From Haloarculaceae archaeon (GTDB lineage: Archaea > Halobacteriota > Halobacteria > Halobacteriales > Haloarculaceae): 5,061 nucleotides of DNA. The position numbers and the translations under genes were made by a program. Shown one piece after another: positions 1-4,809 of this stretch (the stretch's first letter is position 1; each line of letters opens with the position of its first letter). Under the pieces are notes generated by a model that was not told the origin of the DNA, made no database searches, and saw only the letters and a list, made by a program, of their open reading frames with translations. The stretch is taken from contig JAHENO010000271.1 of assembly GCA_018609945.1 (NCBI GenBank), forward strand, positions 1-5,061, written 5' to 3'.

Positions 1-174
1 CTCGCGCAGCTTGACCATCAGCGCGCCGATCTCTTTCGGGGAGAGGTCCACCTCGTCGGCGATGAACTTGCTCTTGAAGTACATCTCGCCGTCGGCGGCC
101 TTCTGCTTCAGATAGGCTCGGAGTCGCTCTTCTTTCGAACGCTCGTTACCGGAGGGCTGTGTGGTTGTGCTCAT
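1..174 (-). CDS. Small HTH-like protein, DUF7123-type (partial, N-terminus)
   Basis: Reading leftward from an ATG at 174, the frame is open through all 58 codons to the window edge, so the C-terminus is missing. The protein starts MSTTTQPSGNERSKEER. After a short polar tail (residues 1-13) come a helix-rich segment (about 14-27), the stretch DGEMYFKSKFIADEVDLS (29-46) and a probable recognition helix PKEIGALMVKLRE (46-58). This resembles a winged-helix DNA-binding fold and matches, from memory, small haloarchaeal proteins annotated DUF7123. The family function is not known to me; a DNA-binding role is inferred from the helix-turn-helix pattern. The start is supported by a well-placed GGAGGTGA ribosome-binding site and a strong TATA box upstream. 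It is divergent from pyrH, separated by 393 bp, and is not part of that operon. Confidence 0.8.
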   Translation of the reverse strand, partial: MSTTTQPSGNERSKEERLRAYLKQKAADGEMYFKSKFIADEVDLSPKEIGALMVKLRE

Positions 175-183
175 TGTGCTGCC

Positions 184-191
184 TCACCTCC
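184..191 (-). promoter_or_regulatory. Shine-Dalgarno site of the left-hand gene
   Basis: The minus strand reads GGAGGTGA here, a perfect match to the anti-SD end of archaeal 16S rRNA, with 9 nt between it and the ATG at 174. This fixes the start codon. A strong SD is notable because the other starts in this window lack one and look leaderless or coupled. Confidence 0.7.
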
Positions 192-209
192 CCGTATTCT
201 CCGGAAGGG

Positions 210-217
210 TATATAAA
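210..217 (-). promoter_or_regulatory. TATA box of the left-hand gene
   Basis: The minus strand reads TTTATATA, an excellent archaeal TATA box, preceded by CCTTCC. Its centre is about 26 nt from position 187, so transcription should begin near 187-190. That would leave a very short leader with the SD at or close to the 5' end. On the plus strand the same bases read TATATAAA, so the box could in principle also fire rightward; the BRE side was not resolvable by eye. Confidence 0.6.
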
Positions 218-230
218 GGAAGGAACCTTT
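215..230. repeat. Inverted repeat AAAGG-N6-CCTTT beside the TATA box
   Basis: AAAGG at 215-219 is mirrored by CCTTT at 226-230 around AAGGAA. It overlaps the upstream edge of the left-hand gene's TATA box, where TFB or a regulator would bind. Arms are only 5 bp, so it could be chance. The minus-strand decamer AAGGTTCCTT (220-229) inside it recurs in the promoter region at 4776-4785. Confidence 0.3.
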
Positions 231-271
231 GGATCGGTTCGGTCGCTTTTACTTCATTTACCGCAAAACCA

Positions 272-310
272 ACATTTTATCGAGGTTTCTCGTCCTCTTA
301 GACATTTTAT
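272..310 (+). repeat. Direct repeat ACATTTTAT, 30 bp apart, flanking a small palindrome
   Basis: ACATTTTAT occurs at 272-280 and again at 302-310, a spacing of exactly 30 bp (about three helical turns). Between the copies lies CGAG-GTTT-CTCG (281-292), a 4-bp inverted repeat. The second copy runs into TTTTATAA (305-312), which is itself TATA-like. The stretch is AT-rich and has no coding potential. It could be part of an upstream regulatory region or an extra promoter; no known site is recognised. Confidence 0.35.
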
Positions 311-339
311 AACGCTCTATGAGTTAGTTATAGTGAATC

Positions 340-364
340 TCGACACAGGGATTATTTCTGTCGA
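340..364. repeat. Inverted repeat TCGACA-N13-TGTCGA (candidate operator)
   Basis: Six-base arms at 340-345 and 359-364 are perfect reverse complements around a 13-nt, largely A/T spacer. Half-site centres are 19 bp apart, about two helical turns, which suits a dimeric DNA-binding protein. A similar element with the same spacer length lies at 392-418. Arms this short occur by chance, so the support is the resemblance of the pair. No named haloarchaeal regulator is recognised. Confidence 0.4.
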
Positions 365-369
365 ACATC

Positions 370-385
370 CTCCCAAAATAGGGGG
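370..385. repeat. Short hairpin CTCCC-AAAATA-GGGGG
   Basis: CTCCC (370-374) can pair with GGGGG (381-385), using one G-U pair, around an A-rich six-base loop. It sits between the two operator-like inverted repeats. It may contribute to DNA or RNA structure or be incidental; there is no T-tract to make it a convincing terminator. Confidence 0.25.
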
Positions 386-391
386 CGTCAA

Positions 392-418
392 TCGGCAAAA
401 GAAGGTATATATTGCCGA
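392..418. repeat. Inverted repeat TCGGCAA-N13-TTGCCGA spanning a TATA box
   Basis: Perfect 7-base arms at 392-398 and 412-418 flank a 13-nt spacer that holds most of the TATA box at 406-413. A protein bound here would block or reposition TBP/TFB, so repression is the simplest inference. It shares the form TCGRCA...TGYCGA with the element at 340-364, whose left arm starts 52 bp upstream. A further half-site-like TCGAC lies at 423-427. Confidence 0.45.
399..413 (+). promoter_or_regulatory. Distal promoter (BRE + TATATATT) upstream of a structured segment
   Basis: AAGAAGG followed by TATATATT (406-413) resembles a purine-rich BRE plus a strong archaeal TATA box. The predicted transcription start, 23-27 nt from the box centre, falls at about 432-437. 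That is where the self-complementary segment begins, not a start codon, so the transcript would be either a small RNA or a pyrH mRNA with a leader of roughly 130 nt. Confidence 0.5.
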
Positions 419-431
419 CGAATCGACCGGG

Positions 432-511
432 CGTCTGACGCACGTCGTGCGGGAGAGCACCCGCAGGCGAGCGTAAGCGACGGTCCACGGGCGAGAAGCT
501 GGGTGCAGACG
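432..511 (+). ncRNA. Candidate structured small RNA or pyrH leader
   Basis: This GC-rich 80-nt segment begins where the promoter at 399-413 predicts a start. Its ends pair: CGTCTG (432-437) with CAGACG (506-511). CAC (441-443) with GTG (503-505) can extend that stem after a three-base bulge. Inside are TGCGGG-AGAGCA-CCCGCA (448-465, 6 bp), a GTAA tetraloop closed by GC/GC with flanking GA/GA (469-480) that recalls part of a kink-turn, and CCA/TGG (485-487/500-502) around a GC-GAGAA-GC loop. An alternative stem, CGTCG (443-447) with CGACG (478-482), is possible, and not all of these can coexist. The motif GGCGAG...AAGC occurs twice (466-478 and 490-499). There is no convincing ORF or tRNA feature. 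No box C/D pair is seen, and no H/ACA architecture with a well-placed ACA could be established. GC-rich DNA folds easily, so this is a candidate only. Confidence 0.35.
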
Positions 512-533
512 GGGAGTGTGACCGCGCTTGACA

Positions 534-542
534 ATCCTTAAG
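534..542 (+). promoter_or_regulatory. Proximal promoter of pyrH-lysS
   Basis: ATCCTTAAG contains the TTAA core typical of weaker haloarchaeal TATA elements, centred about 28 nt upstream of the pyrH ATG at 568. The geometry predicts a leaderless or nearly leaderless pyrH mRNA. No SD-like sequence is seen at the proper spacing; the CCGGGG just before the ATG does not fit one. Confidence 0.6.
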
Positions 543-567
543 AGCGCATCGGGGTTACGCCGGGGCA

Positions 568-1251
568 ATGAAAGTAGTCGTCTCCATCGGCGGGAGCGTC
601 CTCGCGCCGGACCTGTCGGCCGACCGCGTCGCCGCGTACGCGGCGGCCCTGGAGTCGGTGGACGGGGCCGGGCACGAACTGGGTGTAGTCGTCGGCGGCG
701 GCCGGACCGCCCGCGAGTACATCGGGACGGCGCGCGAACTCGGCGCGAACGAGATCGAACTCGACCAGCTGGGAATCGCCGCCACGCGCCTGAACGCCCG
801 CCTGCTCATCGCGGCGCTGGAGGACAACACGGCCCCGACGCCGCCCGAGCGCTACGAGGAGGCCCTGGGAGCGATGCGCCGTGGCGAGATTCCGGTGATG
901 GGCGGGACGGAAGCCGGTCACACGACCGACGCCGTCGCGACCGCGCTCGCGGAGTACGTCGAGGCCGACCTGCTCGTCTACGCGACCAGCGTCCCCGGCG
1001 TCTACGACGCCGATCCCGCCGAGGACCCCGACGCGACAGCCTACGAGCGACTCACCGCCGACGAACTCGTCGCGCTCGTCGGCGAGCGGGACCTCGAGGC
1101 CGGCATCAACGTCCCCGTGGACCTGCTGGCGGCGAAACTCCTCCAGCGGGCCGGCGTGCGCGCGGTCGTCATCGACGGGACCGACCCCGAGGCCGTCCCG
1201 CGGGCCGTCCGGGGCGACCACGACGGAACGGACGTGGTTCCCGAGGAATGA
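568..1251 (+). CDS. pyrH: UMP kinase, archaeal type
   Basis: This 227-residue protein phosphorylates UMP to UDP with ATP, the step after de novo UMP synthesis that feeds UTP and CTP. It is a cytosolic amino-acid-kinase-fold enzyme, normally hexameric. The N-terminal SIGGS loop (6-10) and VVGGG (41-45) form the phosphate-binding part. LDQLGIAATRLNA (65-77) is characteristic of archaeal PyrH. PVMGGTEAGHTTDAVAT (109-125) shapes the substrate pocket. DLLVYATSVPGVYDADP (134-150) is the nucleotide-binding segment; many archaeal homologues carry a TNVDGVY-like sequence there, and the SVPGVY form may be a haloarchaeal variant. AGINVPVDLLAAKLL (178-192) is a conserved C-terminal helix region. Length is normal for archaeal PyrH. 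The ATG at 568 is supported by the promoter spacing and by the motif sitting right at the N-terminus. The stop overlaps the lysS start by four bases. Confidence 0.95.
   Translation: MKVVVSIGGSVLAPDLSADRVAAYAAALESVDGAGHELGVVVGGGRTAREYIGTARELGANEIELDQLGIAATRLNARLLIAALEDNTAPTPPERYEEALGAMRRGEIPVMGGTEAGHTTDAVATALAEYVEADLLVYATSVPGVYDADPAEDPDATAYERLTADELVALVGERDLEAGINVPVDLLAAKLLQRAGVRAVVIDGTDPEAVPRAVRGDHDGTDVVPEE
1248..1251 (+). other. ATGA start/stop overlap coupling pyrH and lysS
   Basis: The lysS ATG (1248-1250) overlaps the pyrH TGA (1249-1251). There is no SD at suitable spacing before lysS and no promoter-like element just upstream, so lysS translation probably depends on ribosomes finishing pyrH. 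This also decides the lysS start: the frame is open back to 528, but the upstream extension is an Arg-rich shadow of pyrH. Confidence 0.85.
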
Positions 1252-2885
1252 CCGCCGACCCCTACGCAGTCGCGTCGAGTACCGACCGCGCCTTCTGGGC
1301 CGACGCCGCCGCCGACGCCGTCCTCGCCGAAGACCCCGACGAACCCATCGTCATCAAGGGCGGCGTCTCGCCCTCCGGCGTACCGCACATCGGTCACTTC
1401 AACGAGATCCTCCGCGGGTACTTCGTCGCGGAGGCACTGCGGAACCGCGGACACGAGGTCAGGCAGGTGTTCACCGCCGACGACAGGGACGCCCTCCGGG
1501 CGGTCCCCCGGACGCTCGCGGGCCTCGACGGGAACATCGTCGGCCTCGGCGAGGTCGACGCCGCCGCGCTCGGGCGCAACCTCGGGGTGCCGTACACGGA
1601 CATCCCCGACCCCTTCGGGTGCTGTGACTCCTACGGCGAGCACTTCACGACCCTCCTGGCACGGCACGCCGAGGCCCTCGATATCCCCGTCGAGTTCGTC
1701 TCGAACACCGACCTCTACGCGGACGGCGAGTTCGAGGCGGTCACCCGGCGGATCCTCGACCGCGTCGACCTGGCCCGCGAGGTCCTTGGGGAGTACCAGG
1801 AGAAGGTCGACGAGGACTACGTCCCCTTCGTCCCGCAGTGCGAGGAGTGCGGCATCCTCACCGAGGGCGTCACGGACGTCGACCTGGCGGCCGGGACGGT
1901 CTCGTACGTGTGTGCGGACCGCGAGGCCGGCGAGGATACCATCGAGGGATGTGGCCACGAGGGCACGGCGACGCTGCGCGAGGGGAAACTGCCCTGGCGC
2001 TTCGAGTGGCCCGCCCAGTGGGCGGTCCTGGAGGTGGATTTCGAGCCCTTCGGCAAGGACCACGCCGAGGGGTCCTGGCCCAGCGGCGTCGCCATCGCCG
2101 AGCGCGTCCTCGGGGAGCAGCCCCCGGTCGGGATGGTCTACGAGTGGTTCACCCTGAACGGGGACGCGCTCTCCTCGTCGGCCGGGAACGTCGTCACTGT
2201 CGACGAAGTGCTCGACATCCTCGAACCGGAGGTGTTCCGGTACTTCTTCGCGAAGGAGCCGCTGAAACAGCGGGATTTCAGCGTCGAGTCCGTCGACCAG
2301 CTCGTCGACGAGTTCGACCGTCTCGAACGGGTCTACTTCGGGGAGGTCGACGCCGACGAGCGCGAGCGCGAATTCGCCGAGCGTGCGTACCCGGCGCTCG
2401 TCGAGGACCCCGACCCCGACCGCGTGCGCATCCCCTACACGTTCGCGGCCGTGCTGGGGATGACCGACGATCCCGAGTTGCGAGAGGAGATCGCACGCCG
2501 GGAAGGGCACATCCCCGAGGGCGCCCCCGAGTGGGCTGTCGAGGCGGCGCTGGCCCGCGTCGAGCGCGCCCGCGAGTGGGCCCGCCGGACCGGCAACGCC
2601 TTCGACTACGAACTCAAACGCGAGGAACTGCCCGCGGTGGACTTCGACGAGCGGACCGAGCGGGCGCTCGACGACCTCGCGGAGTTCGTCGCGGCGGGCC
2701 ACGACGGCGAGGCGATCCAGGGCGAAATCTACGAGACTGCGAAGCGACACGACATCCCTGTCGGCGACTTCTTCGCCGCCGGCTACCGCCTCTTCTTCGA
2801 CGACGAGGAGGGGCCGAAACTGGGGCCGTTCCTCGCGGAACTCGACCGGGAGTTCGTCGTCGACCGGTTGCGCCGGGAGCGGTGA
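1248..2885 (+). CDS. lysS: Lysyl-tRNA synthetase, class I
   Basis: This 545-residue cytosolic enzyme charges tRNA-Lys with lysine. It is the class I form found in most archaea, unrelated to the class II LysRS of most bacteria and eukaryotes. The Rossmann catalytic core carries PSGVPHIGH (42-50), with HIGH at 47-50. Four cysteines (C198, C201, C222, C235) form a CxxC...C...C set expected to hold zinc in the connective region. WPAQWAVLEVDFEPFGKDHAEGSWPSG (254-280) is a conserved class I LysRS block. The KMSKS-equivalent loop reads ALSSSAGN (307-314), with alanine at both usual lysine positions. EPEVFRYFFAKEPLKQRDF (326-344) follows, then an acidic, mostly helical C-terminal domain (about 350-545) expected to bind the anticodon. 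Length is typical. It is the second gene of the pyrH operon; the two functions are not obviously linked beyond growth-related expression. The product assignment is firm; whether the lysine-free loop is general in haloarchaea I could not check. Confidence 0.95.
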   Translation: MTADPYAVASSTDRAFWADAAADAVLAEDPDEPIVIKGGVSPSGVPHIGHFNEILRGYFVAEALRNRGHEVRQVFTADDRDALRAVPRTLAGLDGNIVGLGEVDAAALGRNLGVPYTDIPDPFGCCDSYGEHFTTLLARHAEALDIPVEFVSNTDLYADGEFEAVTRRILDRVDLAREVLGEYQEKVDEDYVPFVPQCEECGILTEGVTDVDLAAGTVSYVCADREAGEDTIEGCGHEGTATLREGKLPWRFEWPAQWAVLEVDFEPFGKDHAEGSWPSGVAIAERVLGEQPPVGMVYEWFTLNGDALSSSAGNVVTVDEVLDILEPEVFRYFFAKEPLKQRDFSVESVDQLVDEFDRLERVYFGEVDADEREREFAERAYPALVEDPDPDRVRIPYTFAAVLGMTDDPELREEIARREGHIPEGAPEWAVEAALARVERAREWARRTGNAFDYELKREELPAVDFDERTERALDDLAEFVAAGHDGEAIQGEIYETAKRHDIPVGDFFAAGYRLFFDDEEGPKLGPFLAELDREFVVDRLRRER

Positions 2886-2905
2886 CCGCGTCGGTGTGCG
2901 GGGAA

Positions 2906-2920
2906 CCAAACCCTCTTTGG
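2906..2920 (+). promoter_or_regulatory. Promoter of the M50 protease, within a CCAAA-N5-TTTGG repeat
   Basis: CCAAA (2906-2910) resembles a BRE and CTCTTTGG (2913-2920) a weak TATA element centred about 26 nt before the ATG at 2943, so the mRNA is probably leaderless. CCAAA and TTTGG are also perfect 5-base inverted arms around CCCTC, which could form an operator or a small hairpin after lysS. There is no T-tract. Confidence 0.5.
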
Positions 2921-2928
2921 CGTCTGCC

Positions 2929-2939
2929 CCAACCGTTGG
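2929..2939. repeat. Inverted repeat CCAAC-C-GTTGG before the M50 start
   Basis: Two perfect 5-base arms flank a single C, ending 3 bp before the ATG at 2943 and covering the predicted transcription start region. Its arms resemble the CCAAA/TTTGG arms at 2906-2920, so the two may be related binding sites. Function is inferred only from position. Confidence 0.4.
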
Positions 2940-2942
2940 ATA

Positions 2943-4730
2943 ATGGCAAGCACGCTGACGTGGGTGCTCGCCGGCGTCCTCGTCTACACGGTCGGTGCGA
3001 TGGCCCTCCACTCGCGGGGGCTCCTGCCCGAGGCCATCCGCGTCTCGGGACCCATCACGACGATCCACACCAAGCGGGGCCGGGAGTTCCTCGACCGCCT
3101 CGCACAGCGGCGGCGCTTCTGGCGGGCCTGGGCCAACGTCGGCGTCGGCGTCGCCCTGGTCGTCATGGTCGGGATGCTCCTGTTTCTCCTGATGGCGGCG
3201 GTCAGCGTCGCGGACCAGCCGGCGGGCACGCCGGTGCAGAACCCGCAGAACGCGCTGGTCATCCCCGGCGTCAACGAGTTCCTCCCGCTGACGGTGGCCG
3301 GCGAGATCATCCTCGGGCTCGTCATCGGGATGGTCGTCCACGAAGGGGGCCACGGCCTGCTCTGTCGCGTCGAGGACATCGAAATCGATTCGATGGGACT
3401 GGCGCTGTTCACCATCATCCCCATCGGGGCGTTCGTCGAACCCGACGAGGAGAGCCGCAGCGAGAGTTCCCGCGGCGCCCAGACCCGGATGTTCGCGGCC
3501 GGCGTCACCAACAACTTCGCGCTCACGGCGATCACGCTGGCACTCCTCTTCGGTCCCGTCGTCGCCTCCATCGGCGTCGCACCGGGGATGCCGGTCGGGG
3601 ACACCCTCACCGGGTCCGCGGCCGCCGAGGCCGGCCTCGGGTACGGCGACCGCATCGTCGCCGTCAACGGGACCACGGTCGAGGACCCCACGGCGTTCGA
3701 GTCCGCGCTCGCCGACGCCGGGGGAACCGTCAGCGTCGAACTCGACGACGGCGAGACGGTCACGGTCCGCCGGGCGGTGACGGTCACCGGCGTCGTGCGC
3801 GGGAGTCTCGAGGGAGTCTCGTTCGACGGCGACGGGCCACCCCGCGTCGAGTCCGTCAACGGGACCGCAGTCGCGACCGAACGCGAGTTCCGCCAGGCCG
3901 TGGAGCGCCGGACCGTCGCCCGGATCGAGACCGACAGCGGGGCGGCGACGCTCCCCGTCGGGGCGTTCGTCGCCAGCGTCGGTGACGACGGCGGGATGGC
4001 GACAGCCCTTGAACGAGAGGGTATAGAGACCGACGGCGGGTTCGTCGTCACCCGCGTCGACGGCGAGCGCGTTGTCAACGCCTCCGCCCTCGGGAGCGTC
4101 CTCGACGGGCACGAACCCAGCGAAACCGTCGCCGTGGAACTGTTCGCCGACGGGCAGCGGCACACGGTCGACGTCGAACTGAGTGACGCGGGCGGGGACG
4201 CCGTGCTCGGGGTCCGCGTCCGCGACGGCTACAGCGGCGTCACGGTCGACGACTTCGGCGTCGATCCCTACCCGGCCGAGGTGTTCCTGGCGATGCTCGG
4301 CGGCGGGGGCGGCGACTTCGAGGGGCCGCTGTTCGGGTCGGTGTTCGCGAACGTCTTCGCCGTGCTGGTGATGCCGTTCCTCAGCGTGATGGTCCCCGAC
4401 TTCGGCTACAACTTCGCCGGCTTCACCGCCGACGTCGCGAACTTCTACACCGTCACCGGGCCGCTGGGCGTGCTCGGCGGCGGGGTGTTCACGCTCGCAA
4501 ACATCCTCTTCTGGACCGGGTGGATCAACTTCAACCTCGCCATCTTCAACTGCATCCCCGCGTTCCCGCTGGACGGCGGGCACATCCTCCGGACGAGTAC
4601 GGAGGCGGTGGTCTCGCGACTCCCCATCTCGGCCCCCCGACGCCTGACGACGCTGGTGACGACGGTCGTCACGCTCACGATGGTCGTCGCGCTGGCGCTG
4701 ATGCTGTTCGGGCCACGGCTGCTCTCCTGA
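2943..4730 (+). CDS. M50 family (site-2-protease type) membrane metalloprotease with PDZ-like repeats
   Basis: This 595-residue protein is predicted to be an intramembrane zinc protease that cuts membrane-embedded substrates such as regulatory anchors. Hydrophobic segments lie at about 3-22, 65-90, 113-137, 185-212, 462-486, 503-535 and 566-590. The third carries HEGGH (133-137), the HExxH zinc/catalytic site. The sixth region carries FNCIPAFPLDGGH (535-547), the NxxPxxxLDG motif that supplies the remaining zinc ligand, D544. MFAAGVTNNFALT (183-195) is a conserved family block. Between segments four and five sits a soluble domain of about 250 residues, probably extracytoplasmic. It contains a clear PDZ unit (GSAAAEAGLGYGDRIVAVNG, 224-243) and two PDZ-like units around 296-321 and 365-413. 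The catalytic residues are intact, so it should be active. The substrate is unknown. It starts 57 bp after lysS behind its own promoter, but readthrough from lysS is possible. Confidence 0.9.
   Translation: MASTLTWVLAGVLVYTVGAMALHSRGLLPEAIRVSGPITTIHTKRGREFLDRLAQRRRFWRAWANVGVGVALVVMVGMLLFLLMAAVSVADQPAGTPVQNPQNALVIPGVNEFLPLTVAGEIILGLVIGMVVHEGGHGLLCRVEDIEIDSMGLALFTIIPIGAFVEPDEESRSESSRGAQTRMFAAGVTNNFALTAITLALLFGPVVASIGVAPGMPVGDTLTGSAAAEAGLGYGDRIVAVNGTTVEDPTAFESALADAGGTVSVELDDGETVTVRRAVTVTGVVRGSLEGVSFDGDGPPRVESVNGTAVATEREFRQAVERRTVARIETDSGAATLPVGAFVASVGDDGGMATALEREGIETDGGFVVTRVDGERVVNASALGSVLDGHEPSETVAVELFADGQRHTVDVELSDAGGDAVLGVRVRDGYSGVTVDDFGVDPYPAEVFLAMLGGGGGDFEGPLFGSVFANVFAVLVMPFLSVMVPDFGYNFAGFTADVANFYTVTGPLGVLGGGVFTLANILFWTGWINFNLAIFNCIPAFPLDGGHILRTSTEAVVSRLPISAPRRLTTLVTTVVTLTMVVALALMLFGPRLLS
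3657..3903 (+). repeat. Internal PDZ-type repeat units in the M50 gene
   Basis: The 14-mer CCGTCAACGGGACC occurs at 3661-3674 and 3853-3866 and encodes the matching VNGT of two units: IVAVNGTTVEDPTAFESAL (238-256) and VESVNGTAVATEREFRQAV (302-320). A third, more diverged unit (VVTRVDGERVVNASALGSVL, 368-387) lies further on at about 4044-4103. This suggests the soluble domain grew by duplication, although codon bias alone could conserve the short DNA match. Confidence 0.5.
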
Positions 4731-4744
4731 CTGCGGGTCGCAGT
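4730..4744 (+). other. Small hairpin at the M50 stop codon
   Basis: ACTGCG (4730-4735) and CGCAGT (4739-4744) form a perfect 6-bp stem with a GGT loop, beginning on the last base of the M50 stop codon. There is no T-tract after it, so it is not a convincing archaeal terminator. It might stabilise or mark the mRNA 3' end. Confidence 0.35.
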
Positions 4745-4779
4745 GCGTGGCTCGGGAAAGCGACGGCCGAATGGCAAGG

Positions 4780-4788
4780 TTCCTTACC
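4780..4788 (+). promoter_or_regulatory. Promoter of the PitA-like gene
   Basis: TTCCTTACC includes a TCCTTA element (4781-4786) like the one before pyrH (535-540), here about 24-27 nt upstream of the ATG at 4810. This suits a leaderless transcript and supports that start over the in-frame ATG at 4771, which lies upstream of the element and has no TATA-like sequence at the right distance. Confidence 0.5.
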
Positions 4789-4809
4789 GACGCGCCCGAA
4801 CCACCGGGC

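Noticed and set aside
159..476. Plus-strand 105-codon frame across the divergent promoter region
   Set aside because: It begins inside the left-hand gene, crosses both TATA boxes, has no SD or promoter at its ATG, and its composition does not resemble the acidic proteome.
430..515. tRNA gene or box C/D guide RNA in the foldable segment
   Set aside because: There is no T-arm GTTCRA, no cloverleaf and no acceptor end. A CTGA occurs (435-438), but no matching box C (RTGATGA) was found.
317..568. Minus-strand 83-codon frame in the pyrH upstream region
   Set aside because: Basic, Arg-rich sequence with no RBS, running through the pyrH promoter; more likely chance than a gene.
528..1247. Upstream extension of the lysS frame
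   Set aside because: It is an Arg- and Gly-rich shadow of pyrH. True LysRS sequence starts at MTADPYAV, and the ATGA overlap gives a natural start.
2886..2942. Intrinsic terminator after lysS
   Set aside because: The CCAAA/TTTGG hairpin is short and not followed by a T-tract; it is better explained as promoter or operator sequence.
1838..3985. Long plus-strand open frame of 715 codons overlapping lysS and the protease
   Set aside because: Arg-rich translation without motifs, crossing the lysS stop and the M50 start; a frame-shifted shadow.
4771..4809. In-frame upstream ATG as the start of the PitA-like gene
   Set aside because: It lies upstream of the TCCTTA promoter element, has no TATA-like sequence at the right distance, and the extra 13 residues are not expected from family N-termini as I remember them.
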